Assembly (NCBI RefSeq): GCF_032854445.1
Contig: NW_027017994.1
Span: forward strand, 62,001-126,000
Direction: 5' to 3'
Source of the DNA: Liolophura sinensis
Lineage: Eukaryota > Mollusca > Polyplacophora > Chitonida > Chitonidae
DNA: 64,000 bases
Made by a program: the position numbers and the translations under genes. Every line of letters begins with the position of its first letter. Within the stretch, counting starts at the first letter, position 1. Of the stretch, positions 38,601-50,233 are shown one piece after another. Under the pieces are notes generated by a model. The model made no database searches. It saw only the letters and a program-made list of their open reading frames with translations, and was not told where the DNA came from.

Positions 38601-40626
38601 TTATGTGCCCTTCGGTAGCCCAGAAGACGTCAAATCTTTGGGCTAAGCCCATTTAACTCACCCAGCAATTGCCTTACTTCTAAGTCGAAGACAATCTCAA
38701 TGTCTTTATCTACGTGTAGAAAAACCAGACCATTTGTACATAAAAAACACAAGGTACTTGATACAGTCTGCTGTAAAAAGTACAACTTAACACTGACCCA
38801 CATTTATAAGGTGCCAAAAGATGCGGAATTGAGCCAGGCATCGGCAGCTGTTAAAAAATTGCAAATATCTTTGGTTTCCATGGAGTAAGAGCCGTTACTG
38901 GGCACGTGATTATGACATCAATGATCTTTGAATTGTCGCTACAGCCAAAAGTATTGGCCAGAGAGCAACGCGGTGTGTACCATTCGATTTCTCGCCACAA
39001 AATACGTCGGATTAGCCTCTTACCAGCAGCACTGGAACAGTTTTTTCACTTTTGCATTTATACCTGGTCTTTTTGTTAATTGAAATCGGCTACACTGTAC
39101 TCTGTACAATCGCGACTGGTCATTACTATATTCAACTTTTGACTGTAAGTTATGTGCCCTTCGGTAGCCCAGAAGAATTGAAATCTTTGGGCTAAGCCCA
39201 TTTAACTCACCCAGCAATTGTGTTACTTCTAAGTGCAAGACAATCTCAATGTCTTTATTTACGTGTAGAAAAACCACACCTTTTGTACATAAAAATCACA
39301 AGGTACTTGATACAGTCTGCTGTAAAAAGTACAACTGACCACATACCCACATGAATAAGGTGCCAAAAGATGCGGAATTGAGCCAGGGATCGGCAGCTGT
39401 TGAAAAATTCCAAATTTCCCGGGTTTCCATGGAGTAAGAGCCGTTGCTGTGCACGTGATTATGACATCAGTGATCATTCAATTGTCACTACAGCCAAAAG
39501 TATTGGTGGGAGAGCAACGCGGATTGCACCATTTGATTTTTCGTCACAAAATACGTCGGATTAGCCTCTTACTAGTTGCACTGGAACAGTTTTTCCACTT
39601 TTGCATTTTTGCCTGGTGTTTTTGTTAATTGAAACCGGCTACACTGTCCTATGTACTATCGCGACTGGTCATTACTATATTCAAATTTTGACTATAAGTT
39701 ATGTGCCCTTAGGTAGCCCAGAAGACGTCAAATCTTTGGGCCAAGCCCATTTAACTCACCCAGCAATTGTCTTATTTCTAAGTCCAAGACAATCTCAATG
39801 TCTTTATCTACGTGTAGAAAAACCACACCATTTGTACATGAAAAACACAAGGTACTTGATACAGTCTGCTGTAAAAAGTACAACTGACCACAGACCCACA
39901 TAAATAAGGTGCCAAAAGATGCGGAATTGAGCCAGGCATCGGCAGCTGTTGAAAAATTGCAAATTTCCCTGGTTTCCATGGAGTAAGAGCCGTTGCTGTG
40001 CACGTGATTATGACATCAATGATCTTTGAATTGTCGCTACAGCCAAAAGTATTGGCCAGAGAGCAACGCGGTGTGTACCATTCGATTTCTCGCCACAAAA
40101 TACGTCGGATTAGCCTCTTGTCAGCAGCACTGGAACAATTTTTCGAATTTTGCATTTTTGCCTGGTCTTTTTGTTAATTGAAATCGGCTACACTGTATTA
40201 TGTACCATCGCGACTGGTCATTACTATATTCAACTTTTGACTATATGTTATGTGCCCTTCGGTAGCCCAGAAGACGTCAAATCTTTGGGCCAAGCCCATT
40301 TAACTCACCCAGCAATTGCCTTACTTCTAAGTCCAAGACAATCTCAATGTCTTTATCTACGTGTAGAAAAACCACACCATTTGTAAATAAAAAAACACAA
40401 GGTACTTGATACAGTCTGCTGTAAAAAGTACATCTAAACACTGACCCACATTTATAAGGTGCCAAAAGATGCGGAATTGGGCAAGGCATCGGCAGCTGTT
40501 AAAAAATTGCAAATATCCCTGGTTTCCATGGAGTAAGAGCCGTTGCTGGGCACGTGATTATGACATAAATGATCATTCAATTGTCACTACAGCCAAAAGT
40601 ATTGGTCGGAGAGCAACGCGGTTTGC
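35686..40626 (+). repeat. Satellite segment 9: nine monomers, nearly exact 549 bp
   Basis: Monomers start at 35686, 36234, 36783, 37332, 37881, 38430, 38979, 39528 and 40077; seven of the nine intervals are exactly 549 bp. The monomer at 36234 carries the rare TTTTAGGTCGAG and TTATTTACG variants shared with 2.4-2.6 kb. Monomers at 37881 and 39528 share CTGTCCTATGTACTATCGCG and ATAAATAAGG; those at 38979 and 40077 follow the GATCTTTGAATTG and GGCCAGAGAGC variants. At 39143-39146 an A-to-G change (GACTGTAAG) removes a minus-strand stop and lengthens a minus frame to 85 codons, which I read as accidental. Confidence 0.9.
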
Positions 40627-42009
40627 ACCATTCGATTTCTCGTCACAAAATACGTCGGATTAGCCTCTTACCAGCAGCACTGGAACAGTTTTTCCACTTT
40701 TGCATTTTTACCTGGTCTTTTTGTTAGTTGAAATCGGCTACACTGTACTCTGTACAATCGCGACTGGTCATTACTATATTCAACTTTTGACTATAAGTTA
40801 TGTGCCCTTCGGTAGCCCAGAAGACGTCAAATCTTTGGGCTAAGCGCATTTAACTCACCCAGCAATTGTGTTACTTCTAAGTGCAAGACAATCTCAATGT
40901 CTTTATCTACGTGTAGAAAAACCACACCATTTGTACATGAAAAACACAAGGTACTTGATACAGTCTGCTGTAAAAAGTACAACTGACCACAGACCCACAT
41001 AAATAAGGTGCCAAAAGATGCGGAATTGAGCCAGGCATCGGCAGCTGTTGAAAAATTGCAAATTTCCCTGGTGTCCATGGAGTAAGAGCCGTTGCTGTGC
41101 ACGTGATTATGACATAAATGATCATTCAATTGTCGCTACAGCCAAAAGTATTGGTCGGAGAGCAACGCGGATTGCACCATTCGATTTCTCGTCACAAAAT
41201 ACGTCGGATTAGTCTCTTACTAGTAGCACTGGAACAGTTTTTCCACTTTTGCATTTTTACCTGGTCTTTTTGTTAATTGAAATCGGCTACACTGTACTCT
41301 GTACAATCGCGACTGGTCATTACTATATTCAACTTTTGACTATAAGTTATGTGCCCTTCGGTAGCCCAGAAGACGTCAAATCTTTGGGCTAAGCCCATTT
41401 AACTCATCCAGCAATTGCCTTACTTCTCAGTCCAAGACAATCTCAATGTCTTTATCTACGTGTAGAAAAACCAGACCATTTGTACATAAAAAACACAAGG
41501 TACTTGATACAGTCTGCTGTAAAAAGTACAACTTAACACTGACCCACATTTATAAGGTGCCAAAAGATGCGGAATTGGGCCAGGCATCGGCAGCTGTTAA
41601 AAAATTGCAAATATCCCTGGTTTCCATGGAGTAAGAGCCGTTACTGGGCACGTGATTATGACATCAATGATCTTTGAATTGTCGCTACAGCCAAAAGTAT
41701 TGGCCAGAGAGCAACGCGGTGTGTACCATTCGATTTCTCGCCACAAAATACGTCGGATTAGCCTCTTGTCAGCAGCACTGGAACAATTTTTCGAATTTTG
41801 CATTTTTGCCTGGTCTTTTTGTTAATTGAAATCGGCTACACTGTATTATGTACCATCGCGACTGGTCATTACTATATTCAACTTTTGACTATATGTTATG
41901 TGCCCTTCGGTAGCCCAGAAGACGTCAAATCTTTGGGCCAAGCCCATTTAACTCACCCAGCAATTGCCTTACTTCTAAGTCCAAGACAATCTCAATGTCT
42001 TTATCTACG

Positions 42010-43130
42010 TGTAGAAAAACCACACCATTTGTAAATGAAAAACACAAGGTACTTGATACAGTCTGCTGTAAAAAGTACATCTAAACACTGACCCACATTT
42101 ATAAGGTGCCAAAAGATGCGGAATTGGGCCAGGCATCGGCAGCTGTTGAAAAATTGCAAATTTCCCTGGTTTCCATGGAGTAAGAGCCGTTGCTGGGCAC
42201 GTGATTATGACATCAATGATCATTCAATTGTCACTACAGCCAAAAGTATTGGTGGGAGAGCAACGCGGTTTGCACCATTCGATTTCTCGTCACAAAATAC
42301 GTCGGATTAGCCTCTTACCAGCAGCACTGGAACATTTTTTCCACTTTTGCATTTTTGCCTGGTCTTTTTGTTAATTGAAATCGGCTACACTGTACTCTGT
42401 ACAATCGCGACTGGTCATTACTATATTCAACTTTTGACTATAAGTTATGTGCCCTTCGGTAGCCCAGAAGACGACAAATCTTTGGGCCAAGCCCATTTAA
42501 CTCACCCAGCAATTGTCTTATTTCTAAGTCCAAGACAATCTCAATGTCTTTATCTACGTGTAGAAAAACCACACCATTTGTAAATGAAAAACACAAGGTA
42601 CTTGATACAGTCTGCTGTAAAAAGTACATCTAAACACTGACCCACATTTATAAGGTGCCAAAAGATGCGGAATTGGGCCAGGCATCGGCAGCTGTTGAAA
42701 AATTGCAAATTTCCCTGGTTTCCATGGAGTAAGAGCCGTTGCTGGGCACGTGATTATGACATCAATGATCATTCAATTGTCACTACAGCCAAAAGTATTG
42801 GTGGGAGAGCAACGCGGTTTGCACCATTCGATTTCTCGTCACAAAATACGTCGGATTAGCCTCTTACCAGCAGCACTGGAACATTTTTTCCACTTTTGCA
42901 TTTTTGCCTGGTCTTTTTGTTAATTGAAATCGGCTACACTGTACTCTGTACAATCGCGACTGGTCATTACTATATTCAACTTTTGACTATAAGTTATGTG
43001 CCCTTCGGTAGCCCAGAAGACGACAAATCTTTGGGCCAAGCCCATTTAACTCACCCAGCAATTGTCTTATTTCTAAGTCCAAGACAATCTCAATGTCTTT
43101 ATCTACGTGTAGAAAAACCACACCATTTGT
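42010..43130 (+). repeat. Recent single-monomer duplication
   Basis: Within the 4.6 kb block, 42010-42560 and 42559-43110 are almost the same sequence at an offset of exactly 549 bp, including the rare CATTTGTAAATG, AGTACATCTAAAC and GGTGGGAGAGC variants. Ordinary neighbours in this array differ at many diagnostic sites, so this looks like a recent one-unit unequal exchange. It is also present in the second block copy (51.6-52.7 kb), so it happened before the 9607 bp duplication. Confidence 0.85.
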
Positions 43131-43920
43131 ACGTGACAAACACAAGGTAATTGATACAGTCTGCTGTAAAAAGTACAACTAAACACTGACCCACATTTAT
43201 AAGGTGCCAAAAGATGCGGAATTGGGCCAGGCATCGGCAGCTGTTGAAAAATTGCAAATTTCCCTGGTTTCCATGGAGTAAGAGCCGTTGCTGGGCACGT
43301 GATTATGACATCAATGATCATTCAATTGTCGCTACAGCCAAAAGTATTGGTCGGAGAGCAACGCGGATTGCACCATTCGATTTCTCGTCACAAAATACGT
43401 CGGATTAGCCTCTTACCAGCAGCACTGGAACAATTTTTCCACTTTTGCATTTTTGCCTCGTCTTTTTGTTAATTGAAATCGGCTACACTGTACTCTGTAC
43501 AATCGCGACTGGTCATTACTATATTCAACTTTTGACTATAAGTTATGTGCCCTTCGGTAGCCCAGAAGACGACAAATCTTTGGGCCAAGCCCATTTAACT
43601 CACCCAGCAATTGTCTTACTTCTAAGTCCAAGACAATCGCAATGCCTTTATCTACGTGTACAAAAACCACACCATTTGTACATAAAAAACACAAGGTAAT
43701 TGATACAGTCTGCTGTAAAAAGTACAACTGACCACAGACCCACATGAATAAGGTGCCAAAAGATGCGGAATTGAGCCAGGTATCGGGAGCTGTTGAAAAA
43801 TTGCAAATTTCCCTGGTTTCCATGGAGTAAGAGCCGTTGCTGTGCATGTGATTATGACATCAATGATCATTCAATTGTCACTACAGCCAAAAGTTTTGGT
43901 CGGGGAGCAACGCGGATTGC

Positions 43921-44189
43921 ACTATTCGATTTCTCGTCACAAAATACGTCGGATTAGCCTCTTACTAGTAGCACTGGAACAGTTTTTCCACTTTTGCATT
44001 TTTGCCAGGTCTTTTTGTTAATTGAAGTCGGCTACACTGTACTCTGTACAATCGCGACTGGTCATTACTATATTCAACTTTTGACTACAAGTTATGTGCC
44101 CTTTGGTAGCCCAGAAGACCTTAAATCTTTGTCAAAACCTCAATTGTCACTACAGCCAAAAGTATTGGTCGGATAGCAACGCGGTTTGC
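43921..44189 (+). repeat. Truncated satellite monomer (269 bp), copy 1
   Basis: This unit is missing 289 internal bases. It follows the consensus to AAATCTTTG ending at 44131, then has nine extra bases, TCAAAACCT (44132-44140), then resumes at CAATTGTCAC at 44141. Relative to a full unit, offsets 211-499 from the anchor are lost. The nine bases match neither flank of the deletion, as in repair by end joining with filler DNA. The lost part includes the TGGGC-GCCCA dyad, the 30-base hairpin and the palindrome at TGATCA. The following monomer start carries linked changes (GGATAGCAACG, CTCATCACAAAG). Confidence 0.95.
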
Positions 44190-44999
44190 ACCATTCGATT
44201 TCTCATCACAAAGTACGTCGGATTAGCCTCTTACCAGCAGCACTGGAACAATTTTTCCACTTTTGCATTTTTGCCTGGTCTTTTTGTTAATTGAATTCGG
44301 CTACACTGTACTCTGTACAATCGCGACTGGTCATTACTATATTCAACTTTTGACTATATGTTATGTGCCCTTCGGTAGCCCAGAAGACGTCAAATCTTTG
44401 GGCTAAGCCCATTTAACTCACCCAGCAATTGTCTTACTTCTAAGTCCAAGACAATCTCAATGTCTTTATCTACGTGTAGAAAAACCACACCATATGTACA
44501 TGAAAAACACAAGGTACTTGATACAGTCTGCTGTAAAAAGTACAACTGAACACTGACCCACTTCAGTAAGGTGCCAAAAGATGCGGAAATGAGCCAGGTA
44601 TCGGCAGCTGTTGAAAAATTGCAAATATCCCTGGTTTCCATGGAGTAAGAGACGTTGCTGGGCACGTGATTATGACATCAATGATCATTCAATTGTCACT
44701 ACAGCCAAAAGTATTGGTCGGAGAGCAACGCTGTTTGCACCATTCGATTTCTCGTCACAAAATACGTCGGATTAGCCTCTTACCAGCAGCACTGGAACAG
44801 TTTTTCCACTTTTGCATTTTTACCTGGTCTTTTTGTTAATTGAAATCGGCTACACTGTACTCTGTACAATCGCGACTGGTCATTACTATATTCAACTTTT
44901 GACTACAAGTTATGTGCCCTTCGGTAGCCCAGAAGACGACAAATCTTTGGGCTAAGCCCATTTAACTCACCCAGCAATTGCCTTACTTCTAAGTGCAAG

Positions 45000-47315
45000 A
45001 CAATCTCAATGTCTTTATCTACGTGTAGAAAAACCACACCATTTGTACATGAAAAACACAAGGTACTTGATACAGTCTGCTGTAAAAAGTACAACTCAAC
45101 ACTGACCCACTTCAGTAAGGTGCCAAAAGATGCGGAATTGAGCCAGGCATCGGCAGCTGTTGAAAAATTGCAAATTTCCCTGGTTTCCATGGAGTAAGAG
45201 CCGTTGCTACGCACGTGATTATGACATAAATGATCATTCAATTGTCGCTATAGCCAAAAGTATTGGTCGGAGAGCAACGCGGATTGCACCATTCGATTTC
45301 TCGTCACAAAATACGTCGGATTAGCCTCTTACCAGCAGCACTGGAACAATTTTTTCCACTTTTGCATTTTTGCCTGGTCTTTTTGTTAATTGAAATCGAC
45401 TACACTGTACTCTGTACAATCGCGACTGGTCATTACTATATTCAACTTTTGACTATAAGTTATGTGCCCTTCGGTAGCCCAGAAGACGACAAATCTTTGG
45501 GCCAAGCCCTTTTAACTCACCCAGCAATTGCCTTACTTCTAAGTGCAAGACAATCTCAATGTCTTTATCTACGTGTAGAAAAACCACACCATTTGTACGT
45601 GAAAAACACAAGGTACTTGATACAGTCTGCTGTAAAAGGTACAACTGAACACTGACCCACTTCAGTAAGGTGGCAAAAGATGCGGAATTGAGCCAGGCAT
45701 CGGCAGCTGTTAAAAAATTGCAAATATCCCTGGTTTCCATGGAGTAAGAGCCGTTGCTACGCACGCGATTATGACATAAATGATCATTGAATTGTCGCTA
45801 CAGCCAAAAGTATTGGTCGGAGAGCAACGCGGAATGCACCATTCGATTTCTCGTCACAAAATACGTCGGATTAGCCTCTTACTAGTAGCACTGGAACAGT
45901 TTTTCCACTTTTCCATTTTTGCCTGGTCTTTTTGTTAATTGAAACCGGCTAAACTGTACTATGTACAATCGCGACTGGTCATTACTATATTCAACTTTTG
46001 ACTATAAGTTATGTGCCCTTCGGTAGCCCAGAAGACCTGAAATCTTTGGGCCAAGCCCATTTAACTCACCCAGCAATTGTCTTATTTCTAAGTCCAAGAC
46101 AATCTCAATGTCTTTATCTACGTGTAGAAAAACCAGACCATTTGTATATAAAAAAACACAAGGTACTTGATACAGTCTGCTGTAAAAAGTACAACTTAAC
46201 ACTGACCCACATTTATAAGGTGCCAAAAGATGCGGAATTGGACCAGGCATCGGCAGCTGTTGAAAAATTGCAAATATCCCTGGTTTCCATGGAGTAAGAG
46301 CCGTTACTGGGCACGTGATTATGACATCAATGATCATTGAATTGTCGCTACAGCCAAAAGTATTGGTCAGAGAGCAACTCGGATTGCACCATTCGATTTC
46401 TCGTCACAAAATACGTCGGATTAGCCTCTTACCAGCAGCACTGGAACAATTTTTTCCACTTTTGCATTTTTGCCTGGTCTTTTTGTTAATTGAAATCGAC
46501 TACACTGTACTCTGTACAATCGCGACTGGTCATTACTATATTCAACTTTTGACTATAAGTTATGTGCCCTTCGGTAGCCCAGAAGACGTCAAATCTTTGG
46601 GCTAAGCCCATTTAACTCACCCAGCAATTGCCTTACTTCTAAGTCGAAGACAATCTCAATGTCTTTATCTACGTGTAGAAAAACCACACCATTTGTACAT
46701 GAAAAACACAAGGTACTTGATACAGTCTGCTGTAAAAAGTACAACTCAACACTGACCCACTTCAGTAAGGTGCCAAAAGATGCGGAATTGAGCCAGGCAT
46801 CGGCAGCTGTTGAAAAATTGCAAATTTCCCTGGTTTCCATGGAGTAAGAGCCGTTGCTACGCACGTGATTATGACATAAATGATCATTCAATTGTCGCTA
46901 TAGCCAAAAGTATTGGTCGGAGAGCAACGCGGATTGCACCATTCGATTTCTCGTCACAAAATACGTCGGATTAGCCTCTTACCAGCAGCACTGGAACAAT
47001 TTTTTCCACTTTTGCATTTTTGCCTGGTCTTTTTGTTAATTGAAATCGACTACACTGTACTCTGTACAATCGCGACTGGTCATTACTATATTCAACTTTT
47101 GACTATAAGTTATGTGCCCTTCGGTAGCCCAGAAGACGACAAATCTTTGGGCCAAGCCCTTTTAACTCACCCAGCAATTGCCTTACTTCTAAGTGCAAGA
47201 CAATCTCAATGTCTTTATCTACGTGTAGAAAAACCACACCATTTGTACGTGAAAAACACAAGGTACTTGATACAGTCTGCTGTAAAAGGTACAACTGAAC
47301 ACTGACCCACTTCAG
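45000..47315 (+). repeat. Repeated block at 1650 bp (three-monomer spacing)
   Basis: Sequence 45000-45665 recurs at 46650-47315, offset 1650 bp (3 x 549 + 3). Shared markers are ACAACTCAACACTG (45092, 46742), GCTATAGCCAAAAG (45248, 46898), AACAATTTTTTCC with an extra T (45345, 46995), GAAATCGACTACAC (45392, 47042), CCCTTTTAACTC (45508, 47158) and GTAAAAGGTAC (45632, 47282). The extra T shifts the plus-strand frame so that both copies have a 130-codon open frame (45263-45655 and 46913-47305). I treat these as by-products of the indel. Confidence 0.88.
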
Positions 47316-50233
47316 TAAGGTGCCAAAAGATGCGGAATTGAGCCAGGCATCGGCAGCTGTTGAAAAATTGCAAATTTCCCTGGTTTCCATGGAGTAAGAG
47401 ACGTTGCTGGGCACGTGATTATGACATCAATGATCATTCAATTGTCACTACAGCCAAAAGTATTGGTCGGAGAGCAACGCGGTTTGCACCATTCGATTTC
47501 TCGTCACAAAATACGTCGGATTAGCCTCCTACCGGCAGCACTGGAACAGTTTTTCCACTTTTGCATTCTTGCCTGGTGTTTTTGTTAATTGAAATCGGCT
47601 ACACTGTACTCTGTACATTCGCGACTGGTCATTACTATATTCAACTTTTGACTATAAGTTATGTGCCCTTCGGTAGCCCAGAAGACCTGAAATCTTTGGC
47701 CTAAGCCCATTTAACTCACCCAGCAATTGTCTTACTTCTAAGTCCAAGACAATCTCAATGTCTTTATCTACCTGTAGAAAAACCAGACCATTTGTACATA
47801 AAAAAACACAAGGTACTTGATACAGTCTGCTGTAAAAAGTACAACTTAACACTGACCCACATTTATAAGGTGCCAAAAGATGCGGAATTGGACCAGGCAT
47901 CGGCAGCTGTTAAAAAATTGCAAATATCCCTGGTTTCCATGGAGTAAGAGCCGTTACTGGGCACGTGATTATGACATCAATGATCATTGAATTGTCGCTA
48001 CAGCCAAAAGTATTGGTCAGAGAGCAACGCGGTTTGCACCATTCGATTTGTCGTCACAAAATACGTCGGATTAGCCTCTTGTAAGCAGCACTGGAACAAT
48101 TTTTCGAATTTTGCATTTTTGCCTGGTCTTTTTGTTAATTGAAATCGGCTACACTGTACTATGTACCATCGCGACTGGTCATTACTATATTCAACTTTTG
48201 AATATATGTTATGTGCCCTTCGGTAGCCCAGAAGACGTCAAATCTTTGGGCTAAGCCCATTTAACTCACCCAGCAATTGCCTTACTTCTAAGTCGAAGAC
48301 AATCTCAATGTCTTTATCTACGTGTAGAAAAACCACACCATTTGTAGGTGAAAAACACAAGGTACTTGATACAGTCTGCTGTAAAAAGTACAACTGAACA
48401 CTGACCCACTTCAGTAAGGTGCCAAAAGATGCGGAATTGAGCCAGGCATCGGCAGCTGTTGAAAAATTGCAAATATCCCTGGTTTCCATGGAGTAAGAGA
48501 TGTTGCTGGGCACGTGATTATGACATCAATGATCATTCAATTGTCACTACAGCCAAAAGTATTGGTCGGAGAGCAACGCGGTTTGCACCATTCGATTTCT
48601 CGTCACAAAATACGTCGGATTAGCCTCCTACCGGCAGCACTCGAACAGTTTTTCCACTTTTGCATTTTTGCCTGGTCTTTTTGTTAATTGAAATCGGCTA
48701 CACTGTACTCTGTACAATCGCGACTGGTCATTACTATATTCAACTTTTGACTATAAGTCATGTGCATTTCGGTAGCCCAGAAGACGACAAATCTTTGGGC
48801 TAAGCCCATTTAACTCACCCAGCAATTGTCTTACTTCTAAGTCCAAGACAATCTCAATGTCTTTATCTACGTGTAGAAAAACCACACCATTTGTACATAA
48901 AAAACACAAGGTACTTGATACAGTCTGCTGTAAAAAGTACAACTTAACACTGACCCACATTTATAAGGTGCCAAAAGATGCGGAATTGGGCCAGGCATCG
49001 GCAGCTGTTAAAAAATTGCAAATATCCCTGGTTTCCATGGAGTAAGAGCCGTTACTGGGCACGTGATTATGACATCAATGATCATTGAATTGTCGCTACA
49101 GCCAAAAGTATTGGTCAGAAAGCAACGCGGTTTGCACCATTCGATTTCTCGCCACAAAATACGTCGGATTAGCCTCTTACCAGCAGCACTGGAACATTTT
49201 TTCCACTTTTGCATTTTTGCCTGGTCCTTTTGTTAATTGAAATCGACTACACTGTACTCTGTACAATCGCGACTGGTCATTACTATATTCAACTTTTGAT
49301 TATAAGTTATGTGCCCTTCGGTAGCCCAGAAGACCTGAAATCTTTGGGCCAAGCCCATTTAACTCACCCAGCAATTGCCTTACTTCTAAGTCCAAGACAA
49401 TCTCAGTGTCTTTATCTACGTGTAGAAAAACCACACCATTTGTACGTGAAAAACACAAGGTACTTGATACAGTCTGCTGTAAAAAGTACAACTGAACACT
49501 GACCCACTTCAGTAAGGTGCCAAAAGATGCGGAATTGAGCTAGGCATCGGCAGCTGTTGTAAAATTGCAAATTTCCCTGGTTTCCATGGAGTAAGAGACG
49601 TTGCTGGGCACGTGATTATGACATAAATGATCATTCAATTGTCGCTACAGCCAAAAGTATTGGTCGGAGAGCAACGCGGATTGCACCATTCGATTTCTCG
49701 TCACAAAATACGTCGGATTAGCCTCTTACCAGCAGCACTGGAACATTTTTTCCACTTTTGCATTTTTGCCTGGTGTTTTTGTTAATTGAAATCGACTACA
49801 CTGTACTCTGTACAATCGCGACTGGTCATTACTATATTCAACTTTTGACTATAAGTTATGTGCCCTTCGGTAGCCCAGAAGACGTCAAATCTTTGGGCTA
49901 AGCCCATTTAACTCACCCAGCAATTGCCTTACTTCTAAGTCGAAGACAATCTCAATGTCTTTATCTACGTGTAGAAAAACCACACCATTTGTACATGAAA
50001 AACACAAGGTACTTGATACAGTCTGCTGTAAAAAGTACAACTGAACACTGACCCACTTCAGTAAGGTGCCAAAAGATGCGGAATTGGGCAAGGCATCGGC
50101 AGCTGTTAAAAAATTGCAAATATCCCTGGTTTCCATGGAGTAAGAGCCGTTGCTGGGCACGTGATTATGACATAAATGATCATTCAATTGTCACTACAGC
50201 CAAAAGTATTGGTCGGAGAGCAACGCGGTTTGC
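45288..50233 (+). repeat. Satellite segment 11: nine monomers, several of 550 bp
   Basis: Monomers start at 45288, 45838, 46388, 46938, 47488, 48038, 48587, 49136 and 49685. The 550 bp lengths come from inherited one-base gains: a seventh A in CATAAAAAAACACAAGG-type runs (46147, 47799) or an extra T in the T-run before CCAC. Much of this segment is copied further on: 45667-46578 at 58839-59750 (offset 13172), and 47690-49731 at 61961-64000 (offset 14269-14271). No gene seen. Confidence 0.92.

Larger units (their letters stand above)
40455..45095 (+). repeat. Duplicated 4.6-kb block, copy 1
   Basis: This block matches 50062-54702 with a constant offset of 9607 bp. Monomer starts inside it are 40627, 41176, 41725, 42274, 42823, 43372, 43921, 44190 and 44739. 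Shared rare variants include GGGCAAGGCATC (40490), GTTAGTTGAAATC (40733), AAGCGCATTT (40843), CTTGTCAGCAGC (41766), the 269 bp truncated monomer at 43921 and CTCATCACAAAGTACG (44204). Differences are few (for example GACGTC versus GACCTG at 40823/50430). The offset is 17 full monomers plus one truncated one. The left and right ends fall at CACATTTATAAGG and ACAACTCAACACTG, where the two copies switch subfamily. Confidence 0.92.
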
